Of a DNA stretch of 64,000 bases, positions 51,399 through 61,103 are shown in pieces (position 1 is the first letter of the stretch; every line of letters starts with the position of its first letter). A program made the position numbers and the translations under genes. Origin of the DNA: Flavobacteriales bacterium (GTDB taxonomy: Bacteria; Bacteroidota; Bacteroidia; Flavobacteriales; Flavobacteriaceae); the NCBI GenBank assembly GCA_003331305.1, contig QOQB01000001.1:62001-126000 (forward strand), read 5' to 3'. The notes below the pieces were generated by a model. The model made no database searches and was not told the origin of the DNA. It saw only the letters and a program-made list of their open reading frames with translations.

Positions 51399-51884
51399 AT
51401 GAAAGTAGCCGTTATTATGGGAAGCAAAAGCGACTTGCCCGTGATGCAAGATGCCATTGACACCTTAGCATTATTCGAAATAGATACAGATGTTGATATT
51501 GTATCGGCACACCGAACGCCAGAAAAAATGATGCAATTTGCTACCACAGCACATACGCAGAACATTGATGTCATTATTGCAGGTGCAGGTGGTGCTGCGC
51601 ATTTACCTGGGATGGTAGCAGCTTCAAGTCCACTCCCTGTGATTGGGGTTCCCGTAAAGTCATCCAACTCCATTGACGGTTGGGACTCTGTTCTGTCTAT
51701 TTTACAAATGCCTGGGGGTGTTCCAGTGGCGACAGTTGCGCTTAACGGCGCTAAAAATGCCGCATTGCTTGCGTGTCAAATTCTAGGAGTAAAAAATCCT
51801 GCGCTAAGGGAAGCCATGATTGCTTACAAAAATTCTTTAGGAGAAAAAGTGCATCAAAGCGCTAAAGACCTAAACCAAAAGTAA
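51399..51884 (+). CDS. purE: 5-(carboxyamino)imidazole ribonucleotide mutase
   Basis: Class I PurE converting N5-CAIR to CAIR, the step after PurK. 161 residues. MGSKSDLPVM, SAHRTPEKM with the catalytic His, and GAGGAAHLPGMVA are canonical. Convergent with the membrane protein gene, overlapping it by 23 nt. Confidence 0.97.
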   Translation: MKVAVIMGSKSDLPVMQDAIDTLALFEIDTDVDIVSAHRTPEKMMQFATTAHTQNIDVIIAGAGGAAHLPGMVAASSPLPVIGVPVKSSNSIDGWDSVLSILQMPGGVPVATVALNGAKNAALLACQILGVKNPALREAMIAYKNSLGEKVHQSAKDLNQK

Positions 51885-52713
51885 GGGTCAAAATACTTGC
51901 CACAAACCATAAAATAGGAATCCCTTCCACCCAAAAGGAAGTAAACATGGGCGAACGCTTTGGAGATGCGCCGTAAAGTGCAATCGCTAAAAGTAATAGC
52001 ATCCCCCACTCTACATAAAGCAACACATCAACTGCAACCGTTTTAAAGGCCATAAAAGCTGTAAAACTAATCAGTATAAATCCCAATACCTTCACACCAT
52101 TAACCCCAAAAAGCTGGGGCAAGGTTTTTAACGCTTTTTCGTCTTTTTGCAAATCACGAAGATCAAAAGGGAGGATCAGGCAAATCATCCACGTCAGTGC
52201 TTTTATTGAAACTAACACAAATAGATTTTTCGGCAATGCATTCAGGGGGATCGTAGCCAATACCGTCCAACAAAGGGCAACAACAAAAACCTTTAGTGTT
52301 GGCACAAAACGCAGACCCATTTTTGCGCCAAAAGGTAAGGCGTAGCAAAATGTTAACATTCCTGCAAACCCAAAGCTAATCCACACGAAAACGGGTTGTA
52401 GCATCAACCCATAAAATCCTAGGGACAGAGCTAGCAACGCATAAAATAGCTTTGAAAAAGTTACCTGCTGTTGTCGATATAATATAGGAACAAAAGCGTG
52501 TAAGTACTGGTAAGCAGCCCATCCAAACCCAAAAACAGCACATTGAAGGGATAGAGAAAACGGAGCCCCTTGCTGCAGAGCAAAAACACCACAAAACGCC
52601 CATAACGAAAGGGTAACGTGAAGATTTGATGAAATATAACGCTGAAACAAGTGACTTGAATGAAGAGCAAAAATACCAAATGTGTTAATAACATATGGTT
52701 TTGCGGTTAACAA
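51862..52713 (-). CDS. UbiA-like integral membrane protein
   Basis: 283 residues from TTG 52713 with about eight hydrophobic helices. ICLILPFDLRDLQKDEKALKTLPQLFG around residues 195-221 resembles the second Asp-rich motif of UbiA prenyltransferases. The first motif is not obvious (WAAYQYLHAF instead of N-D-x-x-D), so enzymatic activity is uncertain. No ATG lies near the expected start. A TTG at 52650 (residue 22, LFQRYISSNLHVT) fits a TATTTTTG box at 52675-52668 and may be the real start. Confidence 0.65.
   Translation of the reverse strand: MLTAKPYVINTFGIFALHSSHLFQRYISSNLHVTLSLWAFCGVFALQQGAPFSLSLQCAVFGFGWAAYQYLHAFVPILYRQQQVTFSKLFYALLALSLGFYGLMLQPVFVWISFGFAGMLTFCYALPFGAKMGLRFVPTLKVFVVALCWTVLATIPLNALPKNLFVLVSIKALTWMICLILPFDLRDLQKDEKALKTLPQLFGVNGVKVLGFILISFTAFMAFKTVAVDVLLYVEWGMLLLLAIALYGASPKRSPMFTSFWVEGIPILWFVASILTLTFGLGL
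52668..52675 (-). promoter_or_regulatory. candidate -7 box for the UbiA-like gene
   Basis: Minus-strand 52675-52668 reads TATTTTTG (TAnnTTTG), 17 nt before an in-frame TTG at 52650. If used, it rules out the upstream TTG at 52713. Confidence 0.3.
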
Positions 52714-52741
52714 CTTTAATGCGAAAGACTGAGGTTCTGCT

Positions 52742-52770
52742 TTTGTGTATTGTGCAAAAAATTAACTTTG
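52742..52770 (+). promoter_or_regulatory. candidate gcvP promoter
   Basis: TTTG (52742-52745), 17-nt spacer, TAACTTTG (52763-52770), 22 nt before the gcvP ATG. Spacer is two short of the common 19. Confidence 0.5.
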
Positions 52771-52792
52771 AATTTAACTTAATGGTTACACT

Positions 52793-55657
52793 ATGGACAC
52801 ACAAGGTTTTGTTTTTAGACATGTTGGCCCAAACGCAAACGAAGTTGCTTCAATGCTATCAGAAATTAATGCCTCCTCTATAGAAGAGTTAGTTGCGCAA
52901 ACTGTGCCTGAGTCGATACGTTTAAAACAGCCAATATCACTTCCTGCTGCCATTAGTGAACACGCCTTTTCAAAGCATCTATCGACACTAGGAAAACAAA
53001 ATACTGTTTTTTCTTCATTTATTGGATTAGGGTATCACGAAGCCATATTACCAGGTGTGATTCAACGCAACATACTAGAAAACCCAGGTTGGTATACATC
53101 TTACACTCCTTATCAAGCTGAAATTGCTCAAGGCAGAATGGAAGCCCTGCTCAACTTCCAAACTATGGTAACCGATCTCACGGGAATGGAGTTGGCTAAT
53201 GCATCCCTTCTTGATGAAGCCACGGCAGCCGCCGAATCAATGAGCCTATTATATGGACAACGCACCAAATCACAAAAAAAGGATAATGCCTCCTTATTTT
53301 TTGTAGATGAAAACAACTTACCGCAAACCAAATCCGTATTAGAAACACGTGCAAATCCTATTGGGATTACTTTAATCTACGGAGCACCCGAAACGTTTAT
53401 TCCTACAAACGAATATTTTGGTGCGTTGATTCAATATCCAGGAGCAAACGGTGCCATTCCAGATTTAAAATCCTTTATTGAAGTTGCGTCGGAAGCAGAA
53501 ATAAAAACAGCTGTTGCCGCAGACCTCATGAGCTTGGTGCTTTTAGAGGCCCCTGGCGCTCTTGGCGCAGATGTGGTTGTAGGAAGCACCCAACGATTTG
53601 GTATTCCGCTTGGCTACGGAGGCCCGCATGCCGCATATTTTGCTACCAAAACTGATTACAAAAGAAGTGTACCCGGAAGAATTATTGGGGTTACTCAAGA
53701 CAGGGAGGGAAATAGAGCGTTGCGAATGGCCTTGCAAACCCGTGAACAACACATCAAAAGAGATAGAGCCACATCTAACATTTGTACCGCACAAGTGCTA
53801 TTAGCCGTCATGGCAGGCATGTATGCCGTGTATCACGGGCCTGAAGGATTAACAGATATTGCAACTAGAATACACACCACAGCATGCAGGCTAAGCAAAG
53901 CATTGGACAATATGGGCATTCGGCAAAAAAATCATGCTTTTTTCGATACCCTTTGGATTGAGGCTCCAAAAAAAATAGTTCAGCCATTGGCGGAAAAAGC
54001 AGGCATAAACCTGCGATACATTAACGAAAATGAATTAACGCTTTCTGTTCATGAGGCTACGGAAGAACATCACATTGAAACTTTACTTGAAATTTTCTCA
54101 AAAACGGCAAATGGTACGTCAACAAATACAGCTTCTGCAGAACCTAACTGCCTGCCGCATTCGCACAAACGTACAACGGCATTTTTAACGCACAACGTAT
54201 TCCAGCGGTACCACGCAGAAACCAGTATGATGCGTTATATTAAGTCGCTAGAGCGTAAAGATTTGGCGTTAAACCATTCCATGATTGCCCTTGGATCCTG
54301 TACGATGAAATTGAATGCAGCTACTGAAATGTTTGCTCTAAGTGACCCACAGTGGAACAACATGCATCCATTTGCGCCTACAAATCAAGCGGAAGGCTAT
54401 CATACTATTTTGAAAGAACTAACCGACTACCTGACTGAAATAACAGGTTTTGGAGGTACCTCGCTACAACCCAACTCAGGCGCACAAGGAGAGTTTGCAG
54501 GGCTTATGGTCATTCGCGCTTTTCATCAAGCCAACAATGAAGCGCACAGAAACATTTGCCTCATCCCGGCTTCGGCACATGGCACCAATCCGGCTTCAGC
54601 TGTCATGGCAGGAATGGAAGTTGTAGTGGTTGGTACTGATGAGCGAGGCAACATTGACCTCAACGACTTAAAAGTAAAGGCAGATGCTCATGCCGAAAAT
54701 TTGGCTGCGCTAATGATAACATACCCATCTACACATGGGGTTTTTGAATCTGCTATTAAAGAAATTACAGCTCACATTCACAGTAATGGGGGGCAAATTT
54801 ACATGGACGGTGCAAACATGAATGCACAGGTGGGGCTTACAAATCCTGCTGCCATCGGTGCTGATGTATGCCACTTAAATCTTCACAAAACTTTTGCCAT
54901 ACCACACGGAGGTGGTGGCCCGGGAGTTGGACCTATTTGTGTCGCAAAACATCTTGTTCCGTTTCTACCCAATCACGAGATAGTTCCCACAAGTGGCGAA
55001 CAAGGAATTTCTGCGCTTTCGGCCGCTCCGTTCGGTTCAGCAATGGCATGTTTGATTTCCTATGCCTACATCCGCTTACTTGGAGCAGATGGACTCACAA
55101 AGTCTACCGAAATTGCCATTCTAAATGCCAATTACATAAAGGAACGCATTGCAAAACACTACCCTGTACTCTATAGTGGTGATAGCAACAGAGCCGCACA
55201 TGAATTCATTATTGATTGTCGTGCCTTTAAAGAAAAAGGAATTGAGGTAATGGATATTGCCAAAAGGCTTATTGATTACGGGTTTCATGCACCTACAGTA
55301 TCTTTCCCTGTGGCGGGTACGATGATGATTGAGCCTACAGAAAGTGAAAATAAAGAAGAACTTGATCGTTTTTGTGAAGCACTTATTTCTATTCGCTATG
55401 AGATAGAGGCAAGTGATCCCAATCAAGAAAATAACATCCTACGGAATGCTCCGCATACCATGGCGCAACTCACTGCTCATGAATGGAGATTCCCTTATAC
55501 AAGAGAGGAAGCTGCTTATCCGTTGCAATATGTGCGAGAAAATAAGTTTTGGGCTAGCGTTCAACGCGTTGATGAAGCTTTTGGAGATCGAAATTTAGTT
55601 TGTACCTGTGCACCTATAGAATCATATGCTAATAAACAAGTAATTCATAATGAGTAA
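52793..55657 (+). CDS. gcvP: glycine dehydrogenase (decarboxylating), P protein
   Basis: PLP-dependent decarboxylase of the glycine cleavage system. 954 residues, the fused homodimeric form rather than split gcvPA/gcvPB. N-terminal FVFRHVGPNANEVASML. PLP lysine is Lys699 in HLNLHKTFAIPHGGGGPGVGP. The glycine-rich GGGGPG loop and C-terminal FPVAGTMMIEPTESE are typical. gcvT and gcvH are not in the window. Confidence 0.97.
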   Translation: MDTQGFVFRHVGPNANEVASMLSEINASSIEELVAQTVPESIRLKQPISLPAAISEHAFSKHLSTLGKQNTVFSSFIGLGYHEAILPGVIQRNILENPGWYTSYTPYQAEIAQGRMEALLNFQTMVTDLTGMELANASLLDEATAAAESMSLLYGQRTKSQKKDNASLFFVDENNLPQTKSVLETRANPIGITLIYGAPETFIPTNEYFGALIQYPGANGAIPDLKSFIEVASEAEIKTAVAADLMSLVLLEAPGALGADVVVGSTQRFGIPLGYGGPHAAYFATKTDYKRSVPGRIIGVTQDREGNRALRMALQTREQHIKRDRATSNICTAQVLLAVMAGMYAVYHGPEGLTDIATRIHTTACRLSKALDNMGIRQKNHAFFDTLWIEAPKKIVQPLAEKAGINLRYINENELTLSVHEATEEHHIETLLEIFSKTANGTSTNTASAEPNCLPHSHKRTTAFLTHNVFQRYHAETSMMRYIKSLERKDLALNHSMIALGSCTMKLNAATEMFALSDPQWNNMHPFAPTNQAEGYHTILKELTDYLTEITGFGGTSLQPNSGAQGEFAGLMVIRAFHQANNEAHRNICLIPASAHGTNPASAVMAGMEVVVVGTDERGNIDLNDLKVKADAHAENLAALMITYPSTHGVFESAIKEITAHIHSNGGQIYMDGANMNAQVGLTNPAAIGADVCHLNLHKTFAIPHGGGGPGVGPICVAKHLVPFLPNHEIVPTSGEQGISALSAAPFGSAMACLISYAYIRLLGADGLTKSTEIAILNANYIKERIAKHYPVLYSGDSNRAAHEFIIDCRAFKEKGIEVMDIAKRLIDYGFHAPTVSFPVAGTMMIEPTESENKEELDRFCEALISIRYEIEASDPNQENNILRNAPHTMAQLTAHEWRFPYTREEAAYPLQYVRENKFWASVQRVDEAFGDRNLVCTCAPIESYANKQVIHNE

Positions 55658-55773
55658 CTTACGATTAATTCTCTCCGTGTTTAGTTAAATTTTCTTTTTA
55701 TGCTACGCATAGATTTTTATCTTTGGCATGTAGTTGTTTAATTTTTGCACTACACATCAACTTAACAAAAAAA

Positions 55774-56832
55774 ATGGGAATTCACATTACTGGCGTTGGG
55801 AGTTATATTCCTTCTCAAACCGAAAAAAATGAAGCCTTTCTGAATCATTCGTTTTTAGATATGGATGGAAGTCCATTTAATAATGAAAACGTTGACATCA
55901 TTGAGAAATTTAAAGCCATAACGGGCATTGAAGAACGCCGCTATGCCAAACCACACCAAACAGCTTCTGACCTAGCCTTCTTGGCTGCTGAAAAAGCATT
56001 AGAAGACGCTTCGCTAGACCCAGAAACATTGGATTACATCATTGTTGCACATAATTTTGGTGATATTCAGCACGGTTGTATTCAAACCGAAATGTTGCCG
56101 TCACTCGCTACCCGTGTAAAACATCAACTGCAAATCAAGAATCCTAATTGCGTGGCTTATGATGTTATTTTCGGCTGTCCAGGCTGGGTGGAAGGCGTGA
56201 TTCAAGCGCAAGCATTTATCAAAGCTGGAATGGCAAAAAAATGTTTGGTTATTGGCGCTGATACGCTTTCAAGAATTGCTGATTCTAACGATAGAGATTC
56301 TATGATTTTTGCCGACGGTGCAGGGGCAACTATAATTGAAGAAACTGACACAGCTGGAGGCTTACTAAGTCATTGTACACAAACATTTAGTAACGGTGAG
56401 GCATTTTATCTATACTCTGGAAAGTCGTATCATCCAGATGCTGACCCTACCGACAAATACATTAAAATGCATGGCCGTAAAGTATATGAATTTGCCATTA
56501 GCCATGTACCGCAAGCGTTAAAAAGTTGTTTAGACAAGAGCGGGGAAGATATTAGCACATTAAAAAAGGTGTTTTTACACCAGGCCAATGAAAAAATGGA
56601 TGAGGCCATTATAAAACGATTTTACAGGCTTTATCGATATCCACAACCCGAAAATGTATTACCCATTAGTATTCATAAGTTGGGAAACAGTTCTGTGGCA
56701 ACAGTTCCTACACTTCTAGATTTGGTAAAACGCAGCCAAATGGAAAATCATCATGTTGCACAAGGCGATGTGGCTCTCTTTGCTAGTGTTGGTGCAGGGA
56801 TGAATATCAATGCGTTTTCCTATAAGTTCTAG
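55774..56832 (+). CDS. 3-oxoacyl-ACP synthase III (FabH-like) family protein
   Basis: 352-residue thiolase-fold enzyme from ATG 55774 (MGIHITGVGSYIPS); an upstream in-frame ATG at 55723 adds an unrelated leader. Triad Cys135 (IFGCPGW), His269 (FLHQANEKM) and Asn305 (HKLGNSS) is complete. Sequence around the cysteine (CPGW rather than CSGF/CSGL) and the orphan position suggest a KASIII-like enzyme with specialised substrate rather than the housekeeping FabH, which normally sits with plsX/accB. Convergent with pafA, 2 nt apart. Confidence 0.85.
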   Translation: MGIHITGVGSYIPSQTEKNEAFLNHSFLDMDGSPFNNENVDIIEKFKAITGIEERRYAKPHQTASDLAFLAAEKALEDASLDPETLDYIIVAHNFGDIQHGCIQTEMLPSLATRVKHQLQIKNPNCVAYDVIFGCPGWVEGVIQAQAFIKAGMAKKCLVIGADTLSRIADSNDRDSMIFADGAGATIIEETDTAGGLLSHCTQTFSNGEAFYLYSGKSYHPDADPTDKYIKMHGRKVYEFAISHVPQALKSCLDKSGEDISTLKKVFLHQANEKMDEAIIKRFYRLYRYPQPENVLPISIHKLGNSSVATVPTLLDLVKRSQMENHHVAQGDVALFASVGAGMNINAFSYKF

Positions 56833-56834
56833 GC

Positions 56835-58463
56835 TTATTTTAATGCCTCTTTAATCGGATTTCCAATTGTTCCGGTTGGGTTACTAATACCCAAAATAGC
56901 ACAAATCGTAGGAGCGATATCTGTTATATTCGTACGTTCAAAAGTGGTCCCTTTTCTAACCCCTTGTCCATAAAGCATTAGAGGTACGTGAGTGTCGTAA
57001 ATGTATGCAGATCCGTGTGTGGTGCCTTTTTTTCTGGTTTCAATAAAGCCGGGTTGCAAAACGAAAACAATATCACCCGAGCGTTTTGGGTGAAAACCGC
57101 GCTGCAATCGTTCTATGATGGCGTTGTTCTCGTTCATTTTTAGGAGTTCAGTTGTATCATATGCCATAGCAACTCCTTCAAAAGACATCGTAAAAGAGGT
57201 TATATATGATTTAATTTTATTGATATCTAAGCGTTCAGTTGTGATTTTATCATGATTTAGAAAAATTTCATTATTAGAAATATCACGAATCAATCCCCCT
57301 GTATCAAAATAAGCTGAGGTATGTGTTTTTAATTCTTTTACAAAATCTTTTTCTTTAAAGTATCCCGCGGGAATTTTGTTGTCCATCAAATATTTTGGCA
57401 CATGAGCTACGCCATGATCGGAAGTCAAAAAAACAGTATAATTTCCTTTACCCACTTGTTTATCAAGTGCAGCAAACAACCGAGCCAAGTCCAAATCCAA
57501 ACGCACATACGTATCTTGTACTTCTTTAGCGTTTATCCCAAAAGCATGCCCCACATAATCGGTTGAAGAATAGCTGACCATCAAAACATCCGCATCATTA
57601 TCTGTTCCTAATGCCTCGGCCTCTAGAGCGGCCAAAGTGAAATCTGTAATTAAACTATTACCAAATGGTGTTTCCTCTAAAATATCATATCCGTTATTCT
57701 CGGGAGCTAATTCAGCTAAATCGTATGGAAATGTTGGGGTTTCTTTTCCTTTAAATGTAGTTTCATATGGAGTATTATCGGGGCCACTTTCAACATAGGT
57801 TTCAATGGGGTAATAGGTATCCCAAGTTGTCAAATACGTATCTATTTGTTTGCTCGTATTAAAATCAGCTGCCCATTGCGGAAGCGTATTTATGTAAAAG
57901 CTGCTGCTTACAAATTTCCCATCATTTTTTCCTGAAAACCAGTATGCGCCGTTAGCAGCATGTCCAATGGAAAGAATAGCGCCTCTGTCTTTAAAAGAAA
58001 CCCCGATGGCTTTACCCCTTGACTGAGTGGCTAATCTATTCTCATCAGAGAATGTAGAAACCAATAATTGCGTTGGTGCCTTTTCACCGTTGTTAGTTAG
58101 CGTTCCAATACTTTGATACGAATCATCTCCAACACAATATTGCTCTTCACCGCTAATTTTGTCAAACCAATCATTGGCAATAATACCGTGAACAGCAGGG
58201 GGAGTACCTGTAGAAATACTTGCATGACCAGGACCAGTTTTAGTCTGCGCATAATCAAAGTGATGGTTTTTGGCTACAAATCCCTGGTTGTAAAATCGTT
58301 TAAACCCACCATTGCCGAAATGATTTTCAAATCGAGTGAGATAGTCCATGCGCATTTGGTCAACTACAATCCCTACAACAAGTTTTGGTTTTGAGGGCTT
58401 TATTGGTGTATAACACGCCATTAAAGTTAGTAAAGCAAATAGCGAAAAGTGTTTTATGTTCAT
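56835..58463 (-). CDS. pafA: PafA-family alkaline phosphatase, lipoprotein
   Basis: 542 residues, alkaline phosphatase superfamily. Signal with Cys17 (LLTLMAC) suggests a lipoprotein. Metal ligand Asp35 (VVDQMRMDY), nucleophile Thr76 (TKTGPGHAS), Asn97 and the Lys158/Arg160 pair (SFKDRGAIL) correspond to the residues that define PafA monoesterases. Later metal motifs STDYVGHAFG and TSDHGVAHVP are present. Releases phosphate from organic monoesters in the periplasm or at the surface; PafA enzymes are typically not phosphate-repressed. Confidence 0.9.
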   Translation of the reverse strand: MNIKHFSLFALLTLMACYTPIKPSKPKLVVGIVVDQMRMDYLTRFENHFGNGGFKRFYNQGFVAKNHHFDYAQTKTGPGHASISTGTPPAVHGIIANDWFDKISGEEQYCVGDDSYQSIGTLTNNGEKAPTQLLVSTFSDENRLATQSRGKAIGVSFKDRGAILSIGHAANGAYWFSGKNDGKFVSSSFYINTLPQWAADFNTSKQIDTYLTTWDTYYPIETYVESGPDNTPYETTFKGKETPTFPYDLAELAPENNGYDILEETPFGNSLITDFTLAALEAEALGTDNDADVLMVSYSSTDYVGHAFGINAKEVQDTYVRLDLDLARLFAALDKQVGKGNYTVFLTSDHGVAHVPKYLMDNKIPAGYFKEKDFVKELKTHTSAYFDTGGLIRDISNNEIFLNHDKITTERLDINKIKSYITSFTMSFEGVAMAYDTTELLKMNENNAIIERLQRGFHPKRSGDIVFVLQPGFIETRKKGTTHGSAYIYDTHVPLMLYGQGVRKGTTFERTNITDIAPTICAILGISNPTGTIGNPIKEALK

Positions 58464-58478
58464 AATTTGGAATTTTTA

Positions 58479-58486
58479 CAAATGTA
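58479..58486 (-). promoter_or_regulatory. candidate -7 box of pafA promoter
   Basis: Minus-strand 58486-58479 reads TACATTTG, an exact TAnnTTTG, 15 nt before the pafA ATG. No clear TTTG upstream. Confidence 0.45.
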
Positions 58487-58541
58487 TTTTTTTATGCGAC
58501 TCCTGATGTTATAGTTATATTATTTTTTTACATTCGTTTCG

Positions 58542-59279
58542 ATGAAGTTATTGCATCATATTGGCGCTTATTTCCTTATGCTTAGACTGGTTTTTATCAA
58601 ACCCACCAAAGCAAAAGTGATGCGCAAGCTTATCTTCCAAGATATTCAAGACCTTATTATTGGGTCGTTGGGTATAGTTGCGTTTTTATCCTTTTTTGTA
58701 GGCGGAGTAGTTTCGATTCAAACAGCACTTAACATTGAAAGCCCACTTATCCCAAAAAATCTAGTTGGTTTTGCAACAAGGCAATCTGTTATTCTTGAAT
58801 TTGCACCAACATTTATGTGTATCATTTTGGCAGGAAAAGTGGGGTCATATATCACCTCAAGTATTGGAACTATGCGCGTAACCGAACAGATAGACGCTCT
58901 AGAAGTGATGGGAATTAACTCCGTAAATTATTTAGTTTTCCCAAAAATAATTTCCATGCTATTGCTTCCTTTTGTCATAAACATTTCTATGTTTTTAGGC
59001 ATTCTAGGCGGTTATACGGCAACCCTTTACGGTGGTTTCTCTAATAGTGCAGATTTTATCGAAGGTATTCAGATGGATTTTAAACCTTTCCACGTAACAT
59101 ATGCCTTTGTCAAAACGTTAATTTTTGCTGTGGTTTTAGCTACTATTCCGTCCTATCACGGATACTTCATGAAAGGTGGCGCACTAGAAGTAGGCAAGGC
59201 GGCTACGGTAGCTTTTGTGTGGACTTCAATTGTTATAATTGTGTTGAATTATATCGTAACCCAACTTCTCCTTGCTTGA
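58542..59279 (+). CDS. mlaE: MlaE-family ABC transporter permease
   Basis: 245-residue permease of the phospholipid/lipid transport (Mla) family. Five or six hydrophobic helices. EFAPTFMCIILAGKVGSYITSSIGTMRVTEQIDALEVMGI is the diagnostic cytoplasmic loop region (about residues 86-125). The stop overlaps the start of mlaF (TGATG). No MlaD-like MCE protein gene follows in the window. Confidence 0.92.
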   Translation: MKLLHHIGAYFLMLRLVFIKPTKAKVMRKLIFQDIQDLIIGSLGIVAFLSFFVGGVVSIQTALNIESPLIPKNLVGFATRQSVILEFAPTFMCIILAGKVGSYITSSIGTMRVTEQIDALEVMGINSVNYLVFPKIISMLLLPFVINISMFLGILGGYTATLYGGFSNSADFIEGIQMDFKPFHVTYAFVKTLIFAVVLATIPSYHGYFMKGGALEVGKAATVAFVWTSIVIIVLNYIVTQLLLA

Positions 59280-60034
59280 TGATTGAATTACAAAACATAA
59301 CAAAATCTTTTGACGGCATTGAAATTCTCAAAGGCATTAGCATGACCTTTGAAGCTGGAAAAACTAACTTGATTATAGGGCAAAGTGGTTCAGGAAAAAC
59401 GGTTTTACTTAAATGCCTATTAGGACTGCATCAACCTAATGGTGGTGATATGCTTTTTAATAACCAAGCATTGGTGGAAATGGATGATGATCAACGTAGA
59501 ATTTTGCGACGTGAAATGGGTATGGTTTTTCAAGGCAGTGCTCTTTTCGACTCCATGACTGTTTTGGAAAATGTTATGTTCCCCATGCAAATGCTAACTA
59601 ATCAAAGTGAAGCAATAATGCGAAAGGCTGCAGAAGAAGTTATTGAGCGCGTAAATTTGGTCGATGCGCAGCAGAAACTCCCTGCTGAATTGTCTGGAGG
59701 TATGCAAAAACGGGTCGCTATTGCACGTGCTGTAGTAATGAAGCCCAAATACTTATTTTGCGATGAACCAAACTCAGGGCTAGACCCCAAAACCGCTATT
59801 GTAATTGATAATCTTATTCGTGAAATTACACAAGAAAACAACATTACGACCGTGATAAATTCGCACGACATGAATTCGGTTATGGAAATTGGCGACAGCA
59901 TTTTGTTTTTGAAAAATGGCGTAAAAGCTTGGGAAGGCAGCAAAGAACTTATTTTTAAAACAGATAACGAAGCCATCAACGACTTTGTATATTCATCAAA
60001 TTTGATGAAAAAAGTAAAAGAAGTATATCAATAA
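59279..60034 (+). CDS. mlaF: MlaF-family ABC transporter ATP-binding protein
   Basis: 251-residue ATPase starting at ATG 59279 (MIELQNITKSF); an in-frame ATG at 59219 lies inside mlaE. Walker A GQSGSGKT (34-41), signature LSGGMQKR (138-145; the GGMQKR form is typical of Mla ATPases) and Walker B YLFCDEP (158-164). Works with the permease encoded directly upstream to move lipids between inner and outer membrane. Confidence 0.93.
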   Translation: MIELQNITKSFDGIEILKGISMTFEAGKTNLIIGQSGSGKTVLLKCLLGLHQPNGGDMLFNNQALVEMDDDQRRILRREMGMVFQGSALFDSMTVLENVMFPMQMLTNQSEAIMRKAAEEVIERVNLVDAQQKLPAELSGGMQKRVAIARAVVMKPKYLFCDEPNSGLDPKTAIVIDNLIREITQENNITTVINSHDMNSVMEIGDSILFLKNGVKAWEGSKELIFKTDNEAINDFVYSSNLMKKVKEVYQ

Positions 60035-60035
60035 A

Positions 60036-61103
60036 TTACTTTCGCACACTTGGCACTATTGTCAACGTGGCTTTTTCCAAATCGTCGTACGTTTTTATCT
60101 TTTCTTGCAGTTGCAACTCAGTTTCAGTGTCAATATCAACTAAACCCAATGGATTTATAATAATTTCTGCTTGCTCACCTCGAACATAGTATATTTCAGC
60201 AGATTTACTCAAGTAACTCCCAAAAGGCAGTGTAGTTATGTGGTCTTCCAAAAAAACATTTGCTTCTTTTCGGAAAGCATTTTCCTTAAGCGCACGTGTG
60301 AAGGTTATACCAGCTGGAATCATAACCATAAGCGCTATAAAACTCACAAGCCTTACCGTCCTCCTTCGCTGTTTAGAATCGGCATACTGAATCATAGGAA
60401 AGCGCAAAAGTTTAATCACCAAAAAGGAAGCAAATGCGATAAATGTTGCGTTAATAAAAAATAGATACAATGCACCCAGTGCATAATTCGGATTTGCCAC
60501 CGCTACTCCATAGCCAATGGTGCATAAAGGTGGCATTAGTGCCGTAGCAATAGCAACACCAAAAATAACAGAGGCAATAGTTCCTTTTTTTGTTCGGGCA
60601 ATAGCAAGAGCTGCACCTCCGCAAAAGGCAATAAATACATCTCGAATATCAGGTTGCGTTCGCGCCAATAATTCGGATGATTCTTGCTGAAGCGGGAAAA
60701 TCAAGAAGTAAAGTGTGGCCGTAGCAACACTCAATACAACCATAACTACAAAGTTTTGAATGGCCTGTTTAAGCATGGTGAGATCGTTAATTGCCAGCGA
60801 AACGCCTACACCCAGTACTGGGCCCATTAGGGGGGCAATTAGCATGGCGCCAATAACAACGGCTGTAGCATTGGTGTTAAGTCCAATTGAAGCTATAAAA
60901 ATAGAGCAAATCAGCACCCAGGCCGTAGCACCCCGAAATGGAATATCTGCTCGTACAGCCTCTAAAGTTGCGGCATAATCCGTATCTCTAGCAATGTGTA
61001 ATAATTGGCGTACATATCGCAGCTGAGCAACCCAAGAAGTTTTACTAGTTGTGGGTTTCTTTGGTTGTTCGCTTGATTCGGAAAAATCAAATTTAGACTC
61101 CAT
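60036..61103 (-). CDS. DUF389 (TIGR00341-type) membrane protein
   Basis: 355 residues. A cytoplasmic N-terminal segment is followed by several membrane helices with the DUF389 signatures GAMLIAPLMGPVLGVGVSLAIND (about residues 86-108) and GVAIATALMPPLCTIGYG. A soluble C-terminal region of about 90 residues follows (YYVRGEQAEIIINPLG). Function of the family is unknown. Its start overlaps the SprT-like gene stop by one base. Confidence 0.85.
   Translation of the reverse strand: MESKFDFSESSEQPKKPTTSKTSWVAQLRYVRQLLHIARDTDYAATLEAVRADIPFRGATAWVLICSIFIASIGLNTNATAVVIGAMLIAPLMGPVLGVGVSLAINDLTMLKQAIQNFVVMVVLSVATATLYFLIFPLQQESSELLARTQPDIRDVFIAFCGGAALAIARTKKGTIASVIFGVAIATALMPPLCTIGYGVAVANPNYALGALYLFFINATFIAFASFLVIKLLRFPMIQYADSKQRRRTVRLVSFIALMVMIPAGITFTRALKENAFRKEANVFLEDHITTLPFGSYLSKSAEIYYVRGEQAEIIINPLGLVDIDTETELQLQEKIKTYDDLEKATLTIVPSVRK

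Noticed and set aside
55723-55773. Upstream ATG for the FabH-like gene
   Set aside because: The added residues have no place in thiolase-fold enzymes; MGIHITGVGSYIP is the typical start.
59219-59278. Longer mlaF start inside mlaE
   Set aside because: Twenty residues unlike ABC ATPases; MIELQNITKSF at 59279 is the normal start and overlaps the mlaE stop.
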